64,000 nucleotides of DNA, from assembly GCF_026162365.1 (NCBI RefSeq), contig NZ_JAOANW010000013.1:1-64000 (forward strand), written 5' to 3'. Under the pieces are notes generated by a model. The model had not been told where the DNA came from, made no database searches, and saw only the letters and a program-made list of their open reading frames with translations. A program made the position numbers and the translations under genes. This document shows positions 1 through 9,692 of the stretch, one piece after another (the stretch's first letter is position 1; the number at the start of each line of letters is the position of its first letter). The stretch is from Nitratireductor luteus (lineage in GTDB: Bacteria > Pseudomonadota > Alphaproteobacteria > Rhizobiales > Rhizobiaceae).

Positions 1-276
1 TTCTTCGCCCACCCAACTCTTCCCCATGTCCGCACCCCGTTTGTTGAAGGTGCCAGATAAGGAATCATGGCCGATTCCACGTGATCAAGTGAAAACTGCA
101 ACCTAAGGACTTATGGGTAACTTCAAGCGACGTTGCGGCGGCTTGATTGCCTCGCTCGTGACCGCCCTCCGCTTTGGCTTGCTCGCGCCTAGCCCTCCGC
201 GTGACGTCGGTGTGTCCCTCGCGTCGTCACGTGTGCGCCGCCTCTCCGTGTCGTGAAGTGGGCGCCATCCCCTCCG

Positions 277-442
277 CTTCGTCATCCTTGGGCTTGACCC
301 AAGGATCCATGCCGTGCCGGCGGTGAAGCGTGCGGCGTTTCCGGCATGGGGTGCCGGATGCCGGAAGCGTCGGGCGCGGTCGCAGAAGGAACGGCATGGA
401 TCCTAGGGTCTCCGCCTTCGGCTTCGCCCTAGGATGACGAAG
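277..442. repeat. Intergenic palindromic repeat, copy 1
   Basis: First of three near-identical ~165-bp elements. It begins with CTTCGTCATCCTTGGG and ends with its approximate inverse (CCTAGGATGACGAAG). The left end folds on itself (CCTTGGG..CCCAAGG) and the right end likewise (CCTAGGG..CCCTAGG), with ATGCCGT/ACGGCATG just inside. No protein is credible here. This is the structure of a non-autonomous, MITE-like rhizobial intergenic element. Confidence 0.75.
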
Positions 443-651
443 GGGAAGGGAGGCTGCTTACATGATGGGACCGCCAGTGCTCGGCGCCCACCAGGAACCG
501 CCAGTGCCACCAGTAGGAGGCACCAGCGCCACCAGGAGCCCCAGCGCCCACCCTCGACGGCGCTGGCGTCGGCGCCATCCTCTCCACTTGGTCACCCCCA
601 CCAGCGGCAGCCTCCACCCTCGACGGTGCAAGCGTTCGCGCATCCCCTCCA

Positions 652-817
652 CTTCGTCATCCTTGGGCTTGACCCAAGGATCCATGCCGTGCCGGCGATG
701 AAGCGTGCGAGGTTCCCGGCATCGGGCGCCGGGTGCCGGAAGCGTCGGGCGCGGGTGGAGAGGGAACGGCATGGATCCCAGGGTCTCCGCCTTCGGCTTC
801 GCCCTAGGATGACGAAG
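652..817. repeat. Intergenic palindromic repeat, copy 2
   Basis: Second copy, same orientation and same length (166 bp) as copy 1, differing at scattered positions in the central GC-rich part. Both terminal hairpins are intact. It is separated from copy 1 by about 210 bp of GC-rich, proline/alanine-like short repeats (CCAGCGCC, CACCAGGAGCC variants). Confidence 0.75.
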
Positions 818-883
818 GGGATGGTGGGGCGGTGTAATCGTCGACGTTGCGACCACGTTGATGATCCGCGTCATCCCCCTCCA

Positions 884-1047
884 CTTCGTCATCCTTGGGC
901 TTGACCCAAGGATCCATGCCGTGCCGGCGATGAAGCGTGCGGCGTTTCCGGCATGGGGCGCCCGGTGCCGGAAGCGTCGGGCGTGAGGGGAGAGGGAACG
1001 GCATGGATCCCAGGTCTTCGCCTTCGGCTTCGCCCTGGGATGACGAG
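884..1047. repeat. Intergenic palindromic repeat, copy 3
   Basis: Third copy, same orientation. It is followed by a sequence (GGAGGCTGCTTTCATGA, then CCAGCACTC and GGAGCCACC repeats to about 1150) that resembles the sequence after copy 1. The duplicated unit is therefore larger than the palindrome alone. The whole of 1-1223 appears to be non-coding repeat sequence. Confidence 0.75.
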
Positions 1048-1223
1048 GGGGATGGGGAGGCTGCTTTCATGACGGAAGCTGCCAGCACTCAGCGTCCACC
1101 GGCAGGAGCCACCAGTACCCCCAGCAGGAGCCATCAGCGCCCCTTCGCCCTAGGGCAACGAAGGGAGCGGGGGCCGGCTTTTACTGTTGAGACGTCGGCA
1201 CCCACTCTGGGCGGTGCGGGAGC

Positions 1224-1253
1224 AAAAAAGCCGGCCGTTCAAACGGCCGGCTT
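1224..1253 (-). terminator. Rho-independent terminator of nrdJ
   Basis: On the minus strand AAGCCGGCCGTT and AACGGCCGGCTT form a perfect 12-bp stem with a 2-nt loop, followed by a T run. It lies about 22 nt downstream of the nrdJ stop codon. Confidence 0.9.
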
Positions 1254-1275
1254 CGATGTCTATTGCTGCCTATCC

Positions 1276-4200
1276 TCAACTACACCCGCTCGTAGCCCCG
1301 CAAGTATCGCACTTCTCGCACGTCCCGTTCCGCACCATCGTGAAGTTCTGGCACTCCGAGCACATGTTGCCGGTATACCCCTGCGCGATGGCCTGTTGGC
1401 GGCGGTGGCTCTCCACCTTCTTGGCTTCGGCCGCTTCCGCTTCCGCCTCGTCGGTGAACAGCGCGTTGGCGTCTTCGCGTTCGGCCTGTTCCTTGGCGCG
1501 CTCCTCGTAATCCCTGCGGAAGGCGGTGGCTTCTTCCTGCAGGCCGGCGGCCATCGGCTTGAGCGCGGTGGCGCCGATGGCGCGCACGTTGGAGCCGGGG
1601 GCGGTGCGGGAAGGGGCGTGGTCGCTGTTGGCGGCCTGGCCCTTGGGATCGGACGACTTGCCCGACACCAGCTTGAACGGCGTGGCGCCGCGCGTCAGCC
1701 CGCGAGAGAAGGGCGTTGCCTTGCCCTCGTTGATGCCGCGGCCGAGCGTGGTGTTGGAAAAGTCGGACGTGTCGACATGGGCAAGGTCGGTGCGGCCGAG
1801 ATAGGAGACGGCGAGCTCGCGGAACACATAGTCGAGGATCGACGTGGCGTTCTTGATGGCGTCGTTGCCCTGCACCATGCCGGCCGGCTCGAACTTGGTG
1901 AAGGTGAAGGCGTCGACATATTCCTCCAGCGGCACGCCATATTGCAGGCCGATCGAGATGGCGATGGCGAAATTGTTCATCATCGCGCGGAAGGCGGCGC
2001 CTTCCTTGTGCATGTCGATGAAGATCTCGCCGATGCGGCCGTCGTCGAACTCGCCGGTGCGCAGATAGACCTTGTGCCCGCCGACCACGGCCTTCTGGGT
2101 GTAGCCCTTGCGGCGGTTCGGCAGCTTCTCGCGGTCGCGCACCACCTTCTCGACGATGCGCTCGACGATCCGTTCCGAAACCTGGGCGGCCTGCGCCGCG
2201 GTGGGGGCGGCGACCAGCTCTTCCACCAGATCGTCCGCCTCTTCCTCGTCGTCCGAAAGCAGCGAGGCGTTGAGCGGCTGCGAGAGCTTGGAGCCGTCGC
2301 GGTAGAGCGCGTTGGCCTTCAGCGCCAGCTTCCAGGACAGCATGTAGGCGTTCTTGCAGTCCTCCACCGTGGCGTCGTTGGCCATGTTGATGGTCTTGGA
2401 GATGGCACCCGAGATGAAGGGCTGCGCCGCCGCCATCATGCGGATATGGCTTTCCACCGAGAGATAGCGCTTGCCGACCTTGCCGCACGGATTGGCGCAG
2501 TCGAAGACGGGCAGGTGCTCGTCCTTCAGATGCGGCGCGCCTTCCAGCGTCATGGCGCCGCAGATGTGGATGTTCGCGGCCTCGATCTCCTTCCGGGAGA
2601 AGCCCAGCGCGGGCAGGAGCTCGAAGGAGAAGTCGTTGAGCTGCTCGTCGGTGAAGCCGAAGGTCTCCTTCAGCCAGTCGGCGCCGAGCGTCCACTGGTT
2701 GAAGACGAACTTGATGTCGAAGGCAGCCTTCAGCGCGCCGTTGAGCGCCTCGATCTTCTCGTCGGTGAAGCCCTTGGCCTTGAGCGTGCCCGGATTGACG
2801 CCCGGCGCCTGGTTCAGATTGCCATGGCCGACCGCATAGGCCTCGATCTCGGCGATCTGCGCCTCGGTGTAGCCGAGGGTGCGCAGCGCTTCGGGCACGG
2901 CGCGGTTGATGATCTTGAAATAGCCGCCGCCGGCGAGCTTCTTGAACTTCACCAGCGCGAAATCGGGCTCGATGCCGGTCGTGTCGCAGTCCATGACCAG
3001 GCCGATCGTGCCGGTGGGCGCGATGACGGTGGCCTGCGCGTTGCGGTAGCCGTGCTTCTGGCCAAGCTCCAGCGCCTTGTCCCAGGCCGCCTTGGCATGC
3101 TCGACCAGATCGGCATAGGGGCAGTCCTCGGCCTTGATCGGCACGGGGTTGACCGCGAGCTTCTCATAGCCTTCCGCCTCGCCATAGGCGGCGCGGCGAT
3201 GGTTGCGCATGACGCGCAGCATGCTGTCGGCGTTGCGCTCATAGTCGGGGAAGGGGCCGAGCTCGCCGGCCATCTCGGCCGAAGTGGCATAGGCGACGCC
3301 CGTCATGATGGCCGTCAGCGTGCCGCAGATGGCGCGGCCTTCCGGCGAATCGTAGGGAATGCCGGAGGTCATGAGCAGGCCGCCGATATTCGCGTAGCCG
3401 AGGCCGAGCGTGCGGTATTCGTAGGAAAGCCGGGCGATCTCCTTCGACGGGAACTGCGCCATCATCACGGAGATTTCCAGCACCATGGTCCACAGGCGCA
3501 CCGTGTGCTCATAGGCCGCGATGTCGATGGAGCCGTCCTTGTTGCGGTATTGCAGGAGGTTCATCGAGGCCAGGTTACAGGCCGTGTCGTCCAGGAACAT
3601 GTATTCCGAGCACGGGTTGGAGGCGCGGATGGGGCCGGCCGCCGGCGAGGTGTGCCAGTCGTTCATGGTGGTGTTGAAGTGCAGGCCCGGATCGGCCGAA
3701 GCCCAGGCGGCATAGCCGATCTTGTCCCACAGATCGCGCGCCTTCAGCGTCTTGGCGGGCTTGCCGTCGGTACGGCGGATGAGGGTCCAGTCGCCGTCGG
3801 TCTCGACCGCGCGCAGGAAATCGTCCTTCAGCGAGACGGAATTGTTGGAGTTCTGGCCCGAGACGGTGAGATAGGCTTCCGAATCCCAGTCCGTGTCGTA
3901 GGTCTTGAACTCGATATCCGTGTAGCCCTGGCGGGCGAACTGGATGACGCGCTTGACGTAGTTCTCGGGCACCGCATTGCGCTTGGCCGCCTTCACCTCG
4001 CGCTTCAGCGCGGGGTTCTTGGTCGGGTCGAAGCAGTCGTCGCGCGTCGATTCGGAGCCGGCCTCGCAGTTGACGCAGGCCTTCATGATCGCTTCGAGGT
4101 GCTTCTTGACGATCTTGGAGCCGGTGACGAGGGCGGCGACCTTCTGCTCCTCCTTCACCTTCCAGTCGATATAGGCCTCGATGTCGGGATGGTCGATGTC

Positions 4201-5049
4201 GACCACCACCATCTTGGCCGCCCGGCGCGTCGTGCCGCCGGACTTGATGGCGCCCGCCGCGCGGTCGCCGATCTTGAGGAACGACATGAGGCCGGAGGAC
4301 CTGCCGCCGCCCGAAAGCGTTTCGCCTTCGCCGCGCAGCATGGAAAAGTTTGAGCCGGTGCCGGAGCCGTACTTGAACAGGCGCGCCTCGCGCACCCACA
4401 GATCCATGATGCCGCCCTCATTGACGAGATCGTCGCCCACGGACTGGATGAAGCAGGCATGCGGCTGCGGGTGCTCGTAGGAGGATTTGGACCTCGTCAG
4501 CTTGCCGGTGAAGGGGTCGACGTAATAATGGCCCTGGCCGGGGCCATCGATGCCATAGGCCCAGTGCAGGCCGGTGTTGAACCATTGCGGGGAGTTCGGC
4601 GCGACGCGCTGGGTGGCGAGCATGTAGCAAAGCTCGTCCATGAAGGCCTGGGCATCTTCCTCAGAATCGAAATAGCCGCCCTTCCAGCCCCAATAGGTCC
4701 AGGTGCCGGCCAGCCGGTTGAAGACCTGCGCCGCGCTCGTCTCGGGGCCGTAGCGTTCGTCCTTGGGCAGCGCCGCCAGCGCCTCCTCGTCGGCGACGGA
4801 ACGCCACAGGAAAGAGGGGACGGCGTTCTCTTCCACCTTTTTCAGGCGCGCGGGCACGCCCGCCTTGCGGAAATATTTCTGCGCCAGGATATCGCTCGCG
4901 ACCTGGCTGAACTGGGCCGGCACATCGATATTGTCGAGCCGGAAGACGACCGAGCCATCCGGATTCTTGATCTCGCTCACCGCCTTGCGGAACGGCACCT
5001 CCGTGTAGGGAGACTGGCCTTCCTTGGTGAATCGCCTTTCGATGCGCAT
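1276..5049 (-). CDS. nrdJ: Vitamin B12-dependent ribonucleoside-diphosphate reductase (class II)
   Basis: This single-chain adenosylcobalamin enzyme reduces ribonucleotides to deoxyribonucleotides in the cytoplasm, aerobically or anaerobically. The 1257-aa product has the usual length of the large proteobacterial NrdJ. Visible marks are the [11 protein letters not shown] segment near residue 150, the NPCSEY block near 478 followed by CNLASMNL, and the C-terminal tail with CSEC and CEKCDTCG that regenerates the active-site thiols. It stands alone, with a strong terminator after it and NrdR-box-like palindromes upstream, so repression by NrdR when dATP is plentiful is likely. No cobalamin riboswitch (B12 box) was seen in the leader, as expected for the B12-dependent enzyme itself. 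The long frame on the opposite strand is a GC-rich shadow. Confidence 0.97.
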   Translation of the reverse strand: MRIERRFTKEGQSPYTEVPFRKAVSEIKNPDGSVVFRLDNIDVPAQFSQVASDILAQKYFRKAGVPARLKKVEENAVPSFLWRSVADEEALAALPKDERYGPETSAAQVFNRLAGTWTYWGWKGGYFDSEEDAQAFMDELCYMLATQRVAPNSPQWFNTGLHWAYGIDGPGQGHYYVDPFTGKLTRSKSSYEHPQPHACFIQSVGDDLVNEGGIMDLWVREARLFKYGSGTGSNFSMLRGEGETLSGGGRSSGLMSFLKIGDRAAGAIKSGGTTRRAAKMVVVDIDHPDIEAYIDWKVKEEQKVAALVTGSKIVKKHLEAIMKACVNCEAGSESTRDDCFDPTKNPALKREVKAAKRNAVPENYVKRVIQFARQGYTDIEFKTYDTDWDSEAYLTVSGQNSNNSVSLKDDFLRAVETDGDWTLIRRTDGKPAKTLKARDLWDKIGYAAWASADPGLHFNTTMNDWHTSPAAGPIRASNPCSEYMFLDDTACNLASMNLLQYRNKDGSIDIAAYEHTVRLWTMVLEISVMMAQFPSKEIARLSYEYRTLGLGYANIGGLLMTSGIPYDSPEGRAICGTLTAIMTGVAYATSAEMAGELGPFPDYERNADSMLRVMRNHRRAAYGEAEGYEKLAVNPVPIKAEDCPYADLVEHAKAAWDKALELGQKHGYRNAQATVIAPTGTIGLVMDCDTTGIEPDFALVKFKKLAGGGYFKIINRAVPEALRTLGYTEAQIAEIEAYAVGHGNLNQAPGVNPGTLKAKGFTDEKIEALNGALKAAFDIKFVFNQWTLGADWLKETFGFTDEQLNDFSFELLPALGFSRKEIEAANIHICGAMTLEGAPHLKDEHLPVFDCANPCGKVGKRYLSVESHIRMMAAAQPFISGAISKTINMANDATVEDCKNAYMLSWKLALKANALYRDGSKLSQPLNASLLSDDEEEADDLVEELVAAPTAAQAAQVSERIVERIVEKVVRDREKLPNRRKGYTQKAVVGGHKVYLRTGEFDDGRIGEIFIDMHKEGAAFRAMMNNFAIAISIGLQYGVPLEEYVDAFTFTKFEPAGMVQGNDAIKNATSILDYVFRELAVSYLGRTDLAHVDTSDFSNTTLGRGINEGKATPFSRGLTRGATPFKLVSGKSSDPKGQAANSDHAPSRTAPGSNVRAIGATALKPMAAGLQEEATAFRRDYEERAKEQAEREDANALFTDEAEAEAAEAKKVESHRRQQAIAQGYTGNMCSECQNFTMVRNGTCEKCDTCGATSGCS

Positions 5050-5065
5050 CTTCGTCCCTTTTCAA

Positions 5066-5081
5066 TCTCTAAATATAGCGT
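5066..5081. promoter_or_regulatory. Possible proximal NrdR box
   Basis: TCTCTAAATATAGCGT shares the 10-mer CTAAATATAG with the distal box at 5315-5330. It lies about 17 nt upstream of the nrdJ start codon. The outer bases fit the NrdR consensus poorly, so this could be a lone half-strength site or coincidence. Confidence 0.4.
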
Positions 5082-5285
5082 CCCGCGCGGCAAATGCCTC
5101 ATCACTTTCCGCGCAGGCGAACGCCAGTCCGCCGACTGCCGCTTCCCGCTCGGGAAACGACTCTCCAACACCTGGCCATGCGCGCCGTTCCATGGCTTTC
5201 AGGCCATGAGATCACCGCCGCCCGCTGGCCGGGCTGGTCCATGTCTTGACGCTTCCTGTGGTGCCTCTCCTTGAGGAGAGTTGTC

Positions 5286-5330
5286 ACACTATTTGGTGTT
5301 AAGCATGGCTGCAAACACTAAATATAGTAT
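5286..5330. promoter_or_regulatory. Pair of NrdR-box-like palindromes upstream of nrdJ
   Basis: Two AT-rich palindromes occur in GC-rich DNA: ACACTATTTGGTGT (5286-5299) and ACACTAAATATAGTAT (5315-5330). The second matches the known NrdR consensus (acaCwAtATaTwGtgt) at 14 of 16 positions. The first is 2 nt shorter in its core. Their centres are exactly 30 bp apart, close to three helical turns, which is the spacing typical of paired NrdR boxes. NrdR is the conserved ATP-cone repressor of nrd genes. Confidence 0.7.
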
Positions 5331-5688
5331 TAACAACCTCTTTATGTAACCCCAAATACCCGCGCCCCCGCCGTCGAAAATCCAGGCAAAAAAGCCCGTT
5401 CCGCCCACGACGGCGTCGGGCGGGAACTTTCTACTCAAACCAATTCGGAAATTGACCGATCTCTAAACCGTTTCGGTCGCGCCACCCGAACAGAGCGGCC
5501 ACTGACCATAAAAAGCGACTCGGTTTCCCCCGTCAAGGGATCGTTTCACATCAGATTTGTGACCCCAACATCTTGTGTGTCACATATGTGGATAACGGGG
5601 ATCGTCCAAAGCAGCCCTTGAGTCGCGCCGAAAAGGGGAGACGGCCTCGAAGACTGTCCGAGAACCGGCGAAAGAAACGGAGTTTCGC
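5331..5688. other. Intergenic region between nrdJ control sites and PiT gene
   Basis: No gene is supported here. It holds a possible minus-strand terminator for the PiT gene: GTTCCCGCCC pairs imperfectly with GGGCGGAAC (5399-5426) and is followed by a T run at 5388-5393 on the minus strand. The rest shows nothing recognisable. Confidence 0.4.
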
Positions 5689-7257
5689 TCAGATAAACGC
5701 ATTGAGTAGCAGGAAGATGACGGCGGCGAGCGCTGCGGCGGCCGGCACGGTGGTCACCCAGGCGGCGACGATGGTGGTAACATGCGCCCGGCGCACCAGC
5801 TTGCGGCGGGCAACCTCCTCGCGGGACACATCGCTGGCCTCGTCCTCGGTTTCGTCGTCGCTGAAGAAGGTCGTGGACAACAGGCCGCCGTCGCCGTTGG
5901 CCGCACGCTCTTCGCGGATCTTGACGCCCTTGCGCTCCAGATAGGCACGCCGGCGCTTCGAGCGGGCCGTGTACCACTCGCGGAAGAAGCCGACGCCGAA
6001 GACCGCGCCGACCGCCGTATGCGTGGAACTGATCGGCAGGCCGAGGCCGGATGCGATGATTACGGTGATCGCCGCCGACAGCGCCACGCAGAAAGCGCGC
6101 ATCGGGTTGAGCTTGGTGATCTGCTCGCCCACCATGCGGATAAGCTTCGGCCCGAACAGGACGAGGCCCAGCGATATACCCACCGCACCGATGACCATGA
6201 CCCACAGCGGAATGGCGACCTGCGACGTGACCGAGCCGGCCTGCGCGGTGAACACGATCGCTGCCAGCGGTCCCACGGCGTTGGCCACGTCGTTGGCGCC
6301 GTGGGCGAAGGACAGGAGCGCGGCCGAAATGACGAGCGGCAGATTGAAAAGTTTGCGCAGCGACTGGTTTCTGTTCTCCATGCCCTTCGACTGCCGGCGC
6401 ACATGGAAGTGCGAGACGATCCAGACCAGGATGAAGGCGGCAACCCCGATCACGGCGATCATCGCCGCATCCAGGTGGATCAGCTTCTTGAGGCCCTTCG
6501 TCGCCAGATAGGCGCTGAACGTTCCGGCCATGATGGCGATCAGCAGGGGCACCCAGCGCCGCGCCGCGCCGATCTTGTCGTCCTGGTAGATGATGGCGGT
6601 CTTGATGAAGGCGAGGAACAGGGCCGCCACGAGGCCGCCCATGATCGGCGAGACGACCCAGCTGGCTGCGATCTGCGCCATCATCGGCCAGTTGACCGCC
6701 GAAAGCCCGGCCGCCGCGACGCCCGCGCCCATGACGCCGCCGACCACCGAATGGGTCGTGGACACGGGTGCGCCGACCCATGTCGCCAGGTTGATCCACA
6801 GGGCCGACGATATCAGCGCGGCCATCATGGCGCTGATGAAGATGCCGGGCGTGCTGACGGCTTCCGGCGAGATGATGCCCTTGGACACGGTGTCGACCAC
6901 ATCGCCGCCGGCTATCAGCGCGCCGGCGCTTTCGAATATGGCTGCGATAAGCAATGCGCCCGTGAGGCTGAGCGCGCGCGCGCCGACCGCCGGGCCGACA
7001 TTGTTGGCGACGTCGTTGGCCCCGATATTGAGCGCCATATAGGCGCCGATGGCGGCCGCGGCGACGATGATAAAGGCGCTCGGCTCACCCCCGACATAGA
7101 TCGAGGCGAAAATGCCGGCGAGCGCAAGAAACAAGAGGCCGAGGCCGGGGCCGACAAGACCACGCGCGACGAGGCTCGTGGCCTCTTCGACATGGACCAG
7201 CTTGTCGAGATCCTTGTCGAGCGTACGCTTCCTGGGAGTTGTTGTGGTCTCGTTCAT
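5689..7257 (-). CDS. Inorganic phosphate transporter, PiT family
   Basis: A polytopic inner-membrane symporter for (metal-)phosphate. The family signature GANDVAN occurs twice, near residue 79 (GANDVANNVGPAVG) and near residue 340 (HGANDVANAVGP), the internal duplication typical of PiT/PNaS proteins. About ten hydrophobic segments are readable. A long charged cytoplasmic N-terminus (about 35 residues) and a central hydrophilic loop (KGMENRNQ) are as in the longer alphaproteobacterial members. I chose the ATG giving MNETTTTPRK; the frame opens upstream to 7317 but that extension (MCAGSPFPRP) looks non-coding. 522 aa. No phoU-like partner is adjacent. Confidence 0.92.
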   Translation of the reverse strand: MNETTTTPRKRTLDKDLDKLVHVEEATSLVARGLVGPGLGLLFLALAGIFASIYVGGEPSAFIIVAAAAIGAYMALNIGANDVANNVGPAVGARALSLTGALLIAAIFESAGALIAGGDVVDTVSKGIISPEAVSTPGIFISAMMAALISSALWINLATWVGAPVSTTHSVVGGVMGAGVAAAGLSAVNWPMMAQIAASWVVSPIMGGLVAALFLAFIKTAIIYQDDKIGAARRWVPLLIAIMAGTFSAYLATKGLKKLIHLDAAMIAVIGVAAFILVWIVSHFHVRRQSKGMENRNQSLRKLFNLPLVISAALLSFAHGANDVANAVGPLAAIVFTAQAGSVTSQVAIPLWVMVIGAVGISLGLVLFGPKLIRMVGEQITKLNPMRAFCVALSAAITVIIASGLGLPISSTHTAVGAVFGVGFFREWYTARSKRRRAYLERKGVKIREERAANGDGGLLSTTFFSDDETEDEASDVSREEVARRKLVRRAHVTTIVAAWVTTVPAAAALAAVIFLLLNAFI

Positions 7258-7340
7258 CGCCTGGCGCTCATTTCGTGGAAACCAGGACGGCCTAGGGAAT
7301 GGCGAGCCGGCGCACAAGCGCTCTGCACCGAATCAGCCAT

Positions 7341-7838
7341 TCAAGCTACGATTTCTCGTGGATTACTCGTAAAGCCGGCGATAAGTTCCGCCAGATCGGG
7401 CTCCTGCACCATTTCCGCTGCCTTTCGCGGTGACACCCAGCGGCGTTCCCGCTCCTTCATTTCCGGCCATTTCTTGAGTTCTTTGGAGACCCTGACCGGA
7501 TAGACCTCGACCTGACAGTGCCATTGCATCCCGCTGCTCAGCACCTTGCTGTAAAAGTAGTGGCCGAACGCGTCGGCATCCACATTTCCCTCGATGCCCG
7601 CTTCCTCGCCCGCTTCGCGCAGGGCGGATTCGGCGAGCGTCTCGCCGGCTTCGGGCCATCCCTTGGGCAAGACCCAGCGGCCGGTATCACGGCTGGTGAT
7701 AAGCATGACCTCGATACCGTCCGAACCATGACGCCAGGGAAGGGCAGCGGCCTGCACCCGCGGCGGGTTGCCGCCGAAAATGCGGCGCAGGCTCTCGGCA
7801 ATGCCTATGCGTCTGATATGGCTGAACAGCATCCGCAA
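7341..7838 (-). CDS. Nudix hydrolase
   Basis: 165-aa protein with a complete Nudix box (G-x5-E-x7-R-E-x2-E-E-x-G) running from GWPEAGE to EEAGI around residues 59-81, the Mg-binding catalytic helix that hydrolyses nucleoside diphosphate-linked compounds. The downstream WVSPRKAAEMV and upstream VLPKGW are typical of the rhizobial group related to diphosphoinositol-polyphosphate/ApnA hydrolases. The substrate cannot be read from the sequence. It follows the PiT gene on the same strand with about 80 nt between them, so a functional link is not implied. Confidence 0.88.
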   Translation of the reverse strand: MRMLFSHIRRIGIAESLRRIFGGNPPRVQAAALPWRHGSDGIEVMLITSRDTGRWVLPKGWPEAGETLAESALREAGEEAGIEGNVDADAFGHYFYSKVLSSGMQWHCQVEVYPVRVSKELKKWPEMKERERRWVSPRKAAEMVQEPDLAELIAGFTSNPREIVA

Positions 7839-8065
7839 AGCCTTTCCTTAGCGTTTTGCAGTCAGGTGGAATCGCCTGACGCCCGCACAAATGCGGCGAA
7901 ACAAAGTGGTAGAGCATCCCTCTGCATCCAGATGGACAAACGGCGCTCTGGGATCGCCGACATGGCTCTATTCGTCCAGAATCAGACTGGACGGGTATTG
8001 ATTCGAAGATATGTCGCCTGCGGAAATAGGCAAATAAACGAACGCGACGAGCTGGTCGTCAGGTC

Positions 8066-8563
8066 CTAGCCGACCTCATTTTCCGCGATCGGCTTCTGGT
8101 AGGAGAAGCCCATGTCCCAAGGGAAGTAGATCCAGGTATCCTGCGAGACTTCCGTGACGAATGTGTCGACCAGCGGACGGCCCTTCGGCTTGGCATAGAT
8201 CGTGGCGAAATGGGCTTTGGGCATCATCGCGCGCACGATTGCGGCGGTCTTGCCCGTGTCCGTCAGGTCGTCGATGATCAGGATATCCTTGCCGTCGTCT
8301 TCAAGGAGCGACGGCGCCACTTCCTTGATGACCTTCAATTCGCCCTGCTCGGTATAGTCGTGATAGGAGGCCACGCAGACCGTTTCGATCAGCCGCACAC
8401 CCAGTTCCCTGGCGATGACCGCCGCCGGAACCAGCCCGCCCCGGGTGATGCAGACGATGGCTTTCCATCTGCCGTTCACGCCGGCCAGGCGCCAGGCAAG
8501 CGCCCTTGCATCGCGGTGGAATTGGTCCCACGAGACCGGAAAGGCTTTGTCTGGATGATCCAT
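8066..8563 (-). CDS. gpt: Xanthine phosphoribosyltransferase
   Basis: Salvages xanthine and guanine to XMP/GMP using PRPP. The PRPP-binding loop is [14 protein letters not shown] around residue 95 (a DDLxDTGKT type I PRTase motif), and the ITRGGLVPA loop lies near residue 42. FPWDMG near the C-terminus is typical of bacterial Gpt. 165 aa. The ATG at 8563 (MDHPDKAF) is preferred because GGAG lies 8 nt upstream; a GTG 9 nt earlier is possible. Monocistronic. Confidence 0.92.
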   Translation of the reverse strand: MDHPDKAFPVSWDQFHRDARALAWRLAGVNGRWKAIVCITRGGLVPAAVIARELGVRLIETVCVASYHDYTEQGELKVIKEVAPSLLEDDGKDILIIDDLTDTGKTAAIVRAMMPKAHFATIYAKPKGRPLVDTFVTEVSQDTWIYFPWDMGFSYQKPIAENEVG

Positions 8564-8642
8564 GTCGCACACTCCAAGGCGGCGCGCCCGGGAATGGCGC
8601 TCGGAATGCGCGGGGAATTAGCCGGAAAGGGGCGGCGAGCGC

Positions 8643-8680
8643 AAGTCCTGCCCGGCAAATGAAGTCCTGCCCGGCAAATG
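8643..8680. repeat. Perfect 19-bp tandem duplication
   Basis: AAGTCCTGCCCGGCAAATG occurs twice without a gap (8643-8661 and 8662-8680) in the intergenic space between gpt and the Usp gene. It looks like a recent slippage duplication. Confidence 0.9.
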
Positions 8681-8691
8681 GCCAGCGGGCC

Positions 8692-9537
8692 TTACCGCGA
8701 CATGAGCGTGGGAACAGTCATCGTCTGCAGCATGGCGCGCGTCACGCCGCCGAATACGAACTCGGAAATGCGCGAACGCCCATAAGCACCCATGACCAGC
8801 AAGTCGCTGCCGGTGTCGGCAATCCGGTTGGAAATGGCGTCGCAGTGGGAAAGACTGCCCGAATGCTCGGCGCGCAGCGTTACCTCGACGCCGTGCCTTG
8901 CAAGCGCCTCGGCAATAGCCGCGCCCGCCACGCTTCCATCCTGGCTCGCCGTGTCCTCGGCATCGATGGTCAGCACCTCGACGGCGCCGGCCTCCTTGAG
9001 CAGCGACAGCGCATCGAACGTGGCGCGCGCGGCCTCCTTGCTGCCGTTCCAGGCCACGAGCGGTTTTTTGAACGGCGTATCAAGCCGGCCCCGGAACGTG
9101 TAGGGCACCAGCAGGGTGGGGCGGCCCGCCTCGAAGACCAGCGCCTCGACGTCGGCAGCCATGTTGGACGCCGAATCCGGGTCGTTCTGCTGGGCAATGG
9201 TGATATCGGCCGTGCGGGCGCTCTCGATACCGGAGATAGCGGAATCGCCGGAGATATTTTCATAGCCGCGCCATTCGTGAGAGACCCCTTCGGCAGCGCA
9301 TTTGCGCTCGAAGGCGGCCTTGAGTTCAGCGTTACGCCGTTCTGCCTCGGCGCTTATCTCCATCGAATAGTCGACCGCCGGTCCGCCCATGGGCGTGGCC
9401 ATCGCGATCGGCAGCGATTCCGCATGCAGCCCTATGAGATGGGCCTGGTTTCGCGCCGCGAAGGGCAATGTGAAGTCGAGAACGCGTGGCAGGTCGGCCT
9501 CGCTTTGAAGAATAGCGACGATCGTTTTATAGGACAT
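8692..9537 (-). CDS. Universal stress protein, tandem UspA domains
   Basis: 281-aa cytoplasmic protein made of two Usp folds. The C-terminal half carries the ATP-binding signature G-x2-G-x9-G as MGAYGRSRISEFVFGG, while the N-terminal half is degenerate, as is common in the two-domain rhizobial members. It begins MSYKTIVAIL, the usual first beta strand. Role by family: nucleotide-binding stress or redox adaptation; no specific partner. A run of GGGCCAATGGGC-like imperfect repeats follows upstream (about 9560-9630). Confidence 0.9.
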   Translation of the reverse strand: MSYKTIVAILQSEADLPRVLDFTLPFAARNQAHLIGLHAESLPIAMATPMGGPAVDYSMEISAEAERRNAELKAAFERKCAAEGVSHEWRGYENISGDSAISGIESARTADITIAQQNDPDSASNMAADVEALVFEAGRPTLLVPYTFRGRLDTPFKKPLVAWNGSKEAARATFDALSLLKEAGAVEVLTIDAEDTASQDGSVAGAAIAEALARHGVEVTLRAEHSGSLSHCDAISNRIADTGSDLLVMGAYGRSRISEFVFGGVTRAMLQTMTVPTLMSR

Positions 9538-9692
9538 GAAAGCCTCCAGTCAGAGCCAATGGGCAGGCTGTTGCGCGGGCCAGCGCGCGAGCCGGTGCGC
9601 GGGCCAACGGGCGGGCCAATGGGCCGGATTATGCCGCTTCTGCGGGCGGTTCGCCTTGCCCTATATCAAACGTATGGGAGCCCGATCGGTTT

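Noticed and set aside
281-1150. Frames through the 5'-end repeats (Arg/Pro/Ser-rich)
   Set aside because: They change frame with each repeat copy and reflect GC-rich repeat DNA, not protein coding.
937-4353. Long open frame (over 1100 codons) on the plus strand opposite nrdJ
   Set aside because: GC-rich antisense shadow of nrdJ; its composition (Gly/Arg/His/Val-rich) is unlike a real protein and there is no family resemblance.
5050-5290. Possible cobalamin riboswitch before nrdJ
   Set aside because: No B12-box consensus or supporting stems were found, and a B12-dependent enzyme is not expected to be shut off by B12.
5782-7503. 573-codon plus-strand frame opposite the PiT gene
   Set aside because: Arg/Asp/Gly/His repeats typical of a shadow frame; the membrane protein on the other strand is convincing.
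9560-9630. GGGCCAATGGGC-like imperfect repeats as a binding-site array
   Set aside because: Units vary in length and phase; more likely simple-sequence slippage than operators.
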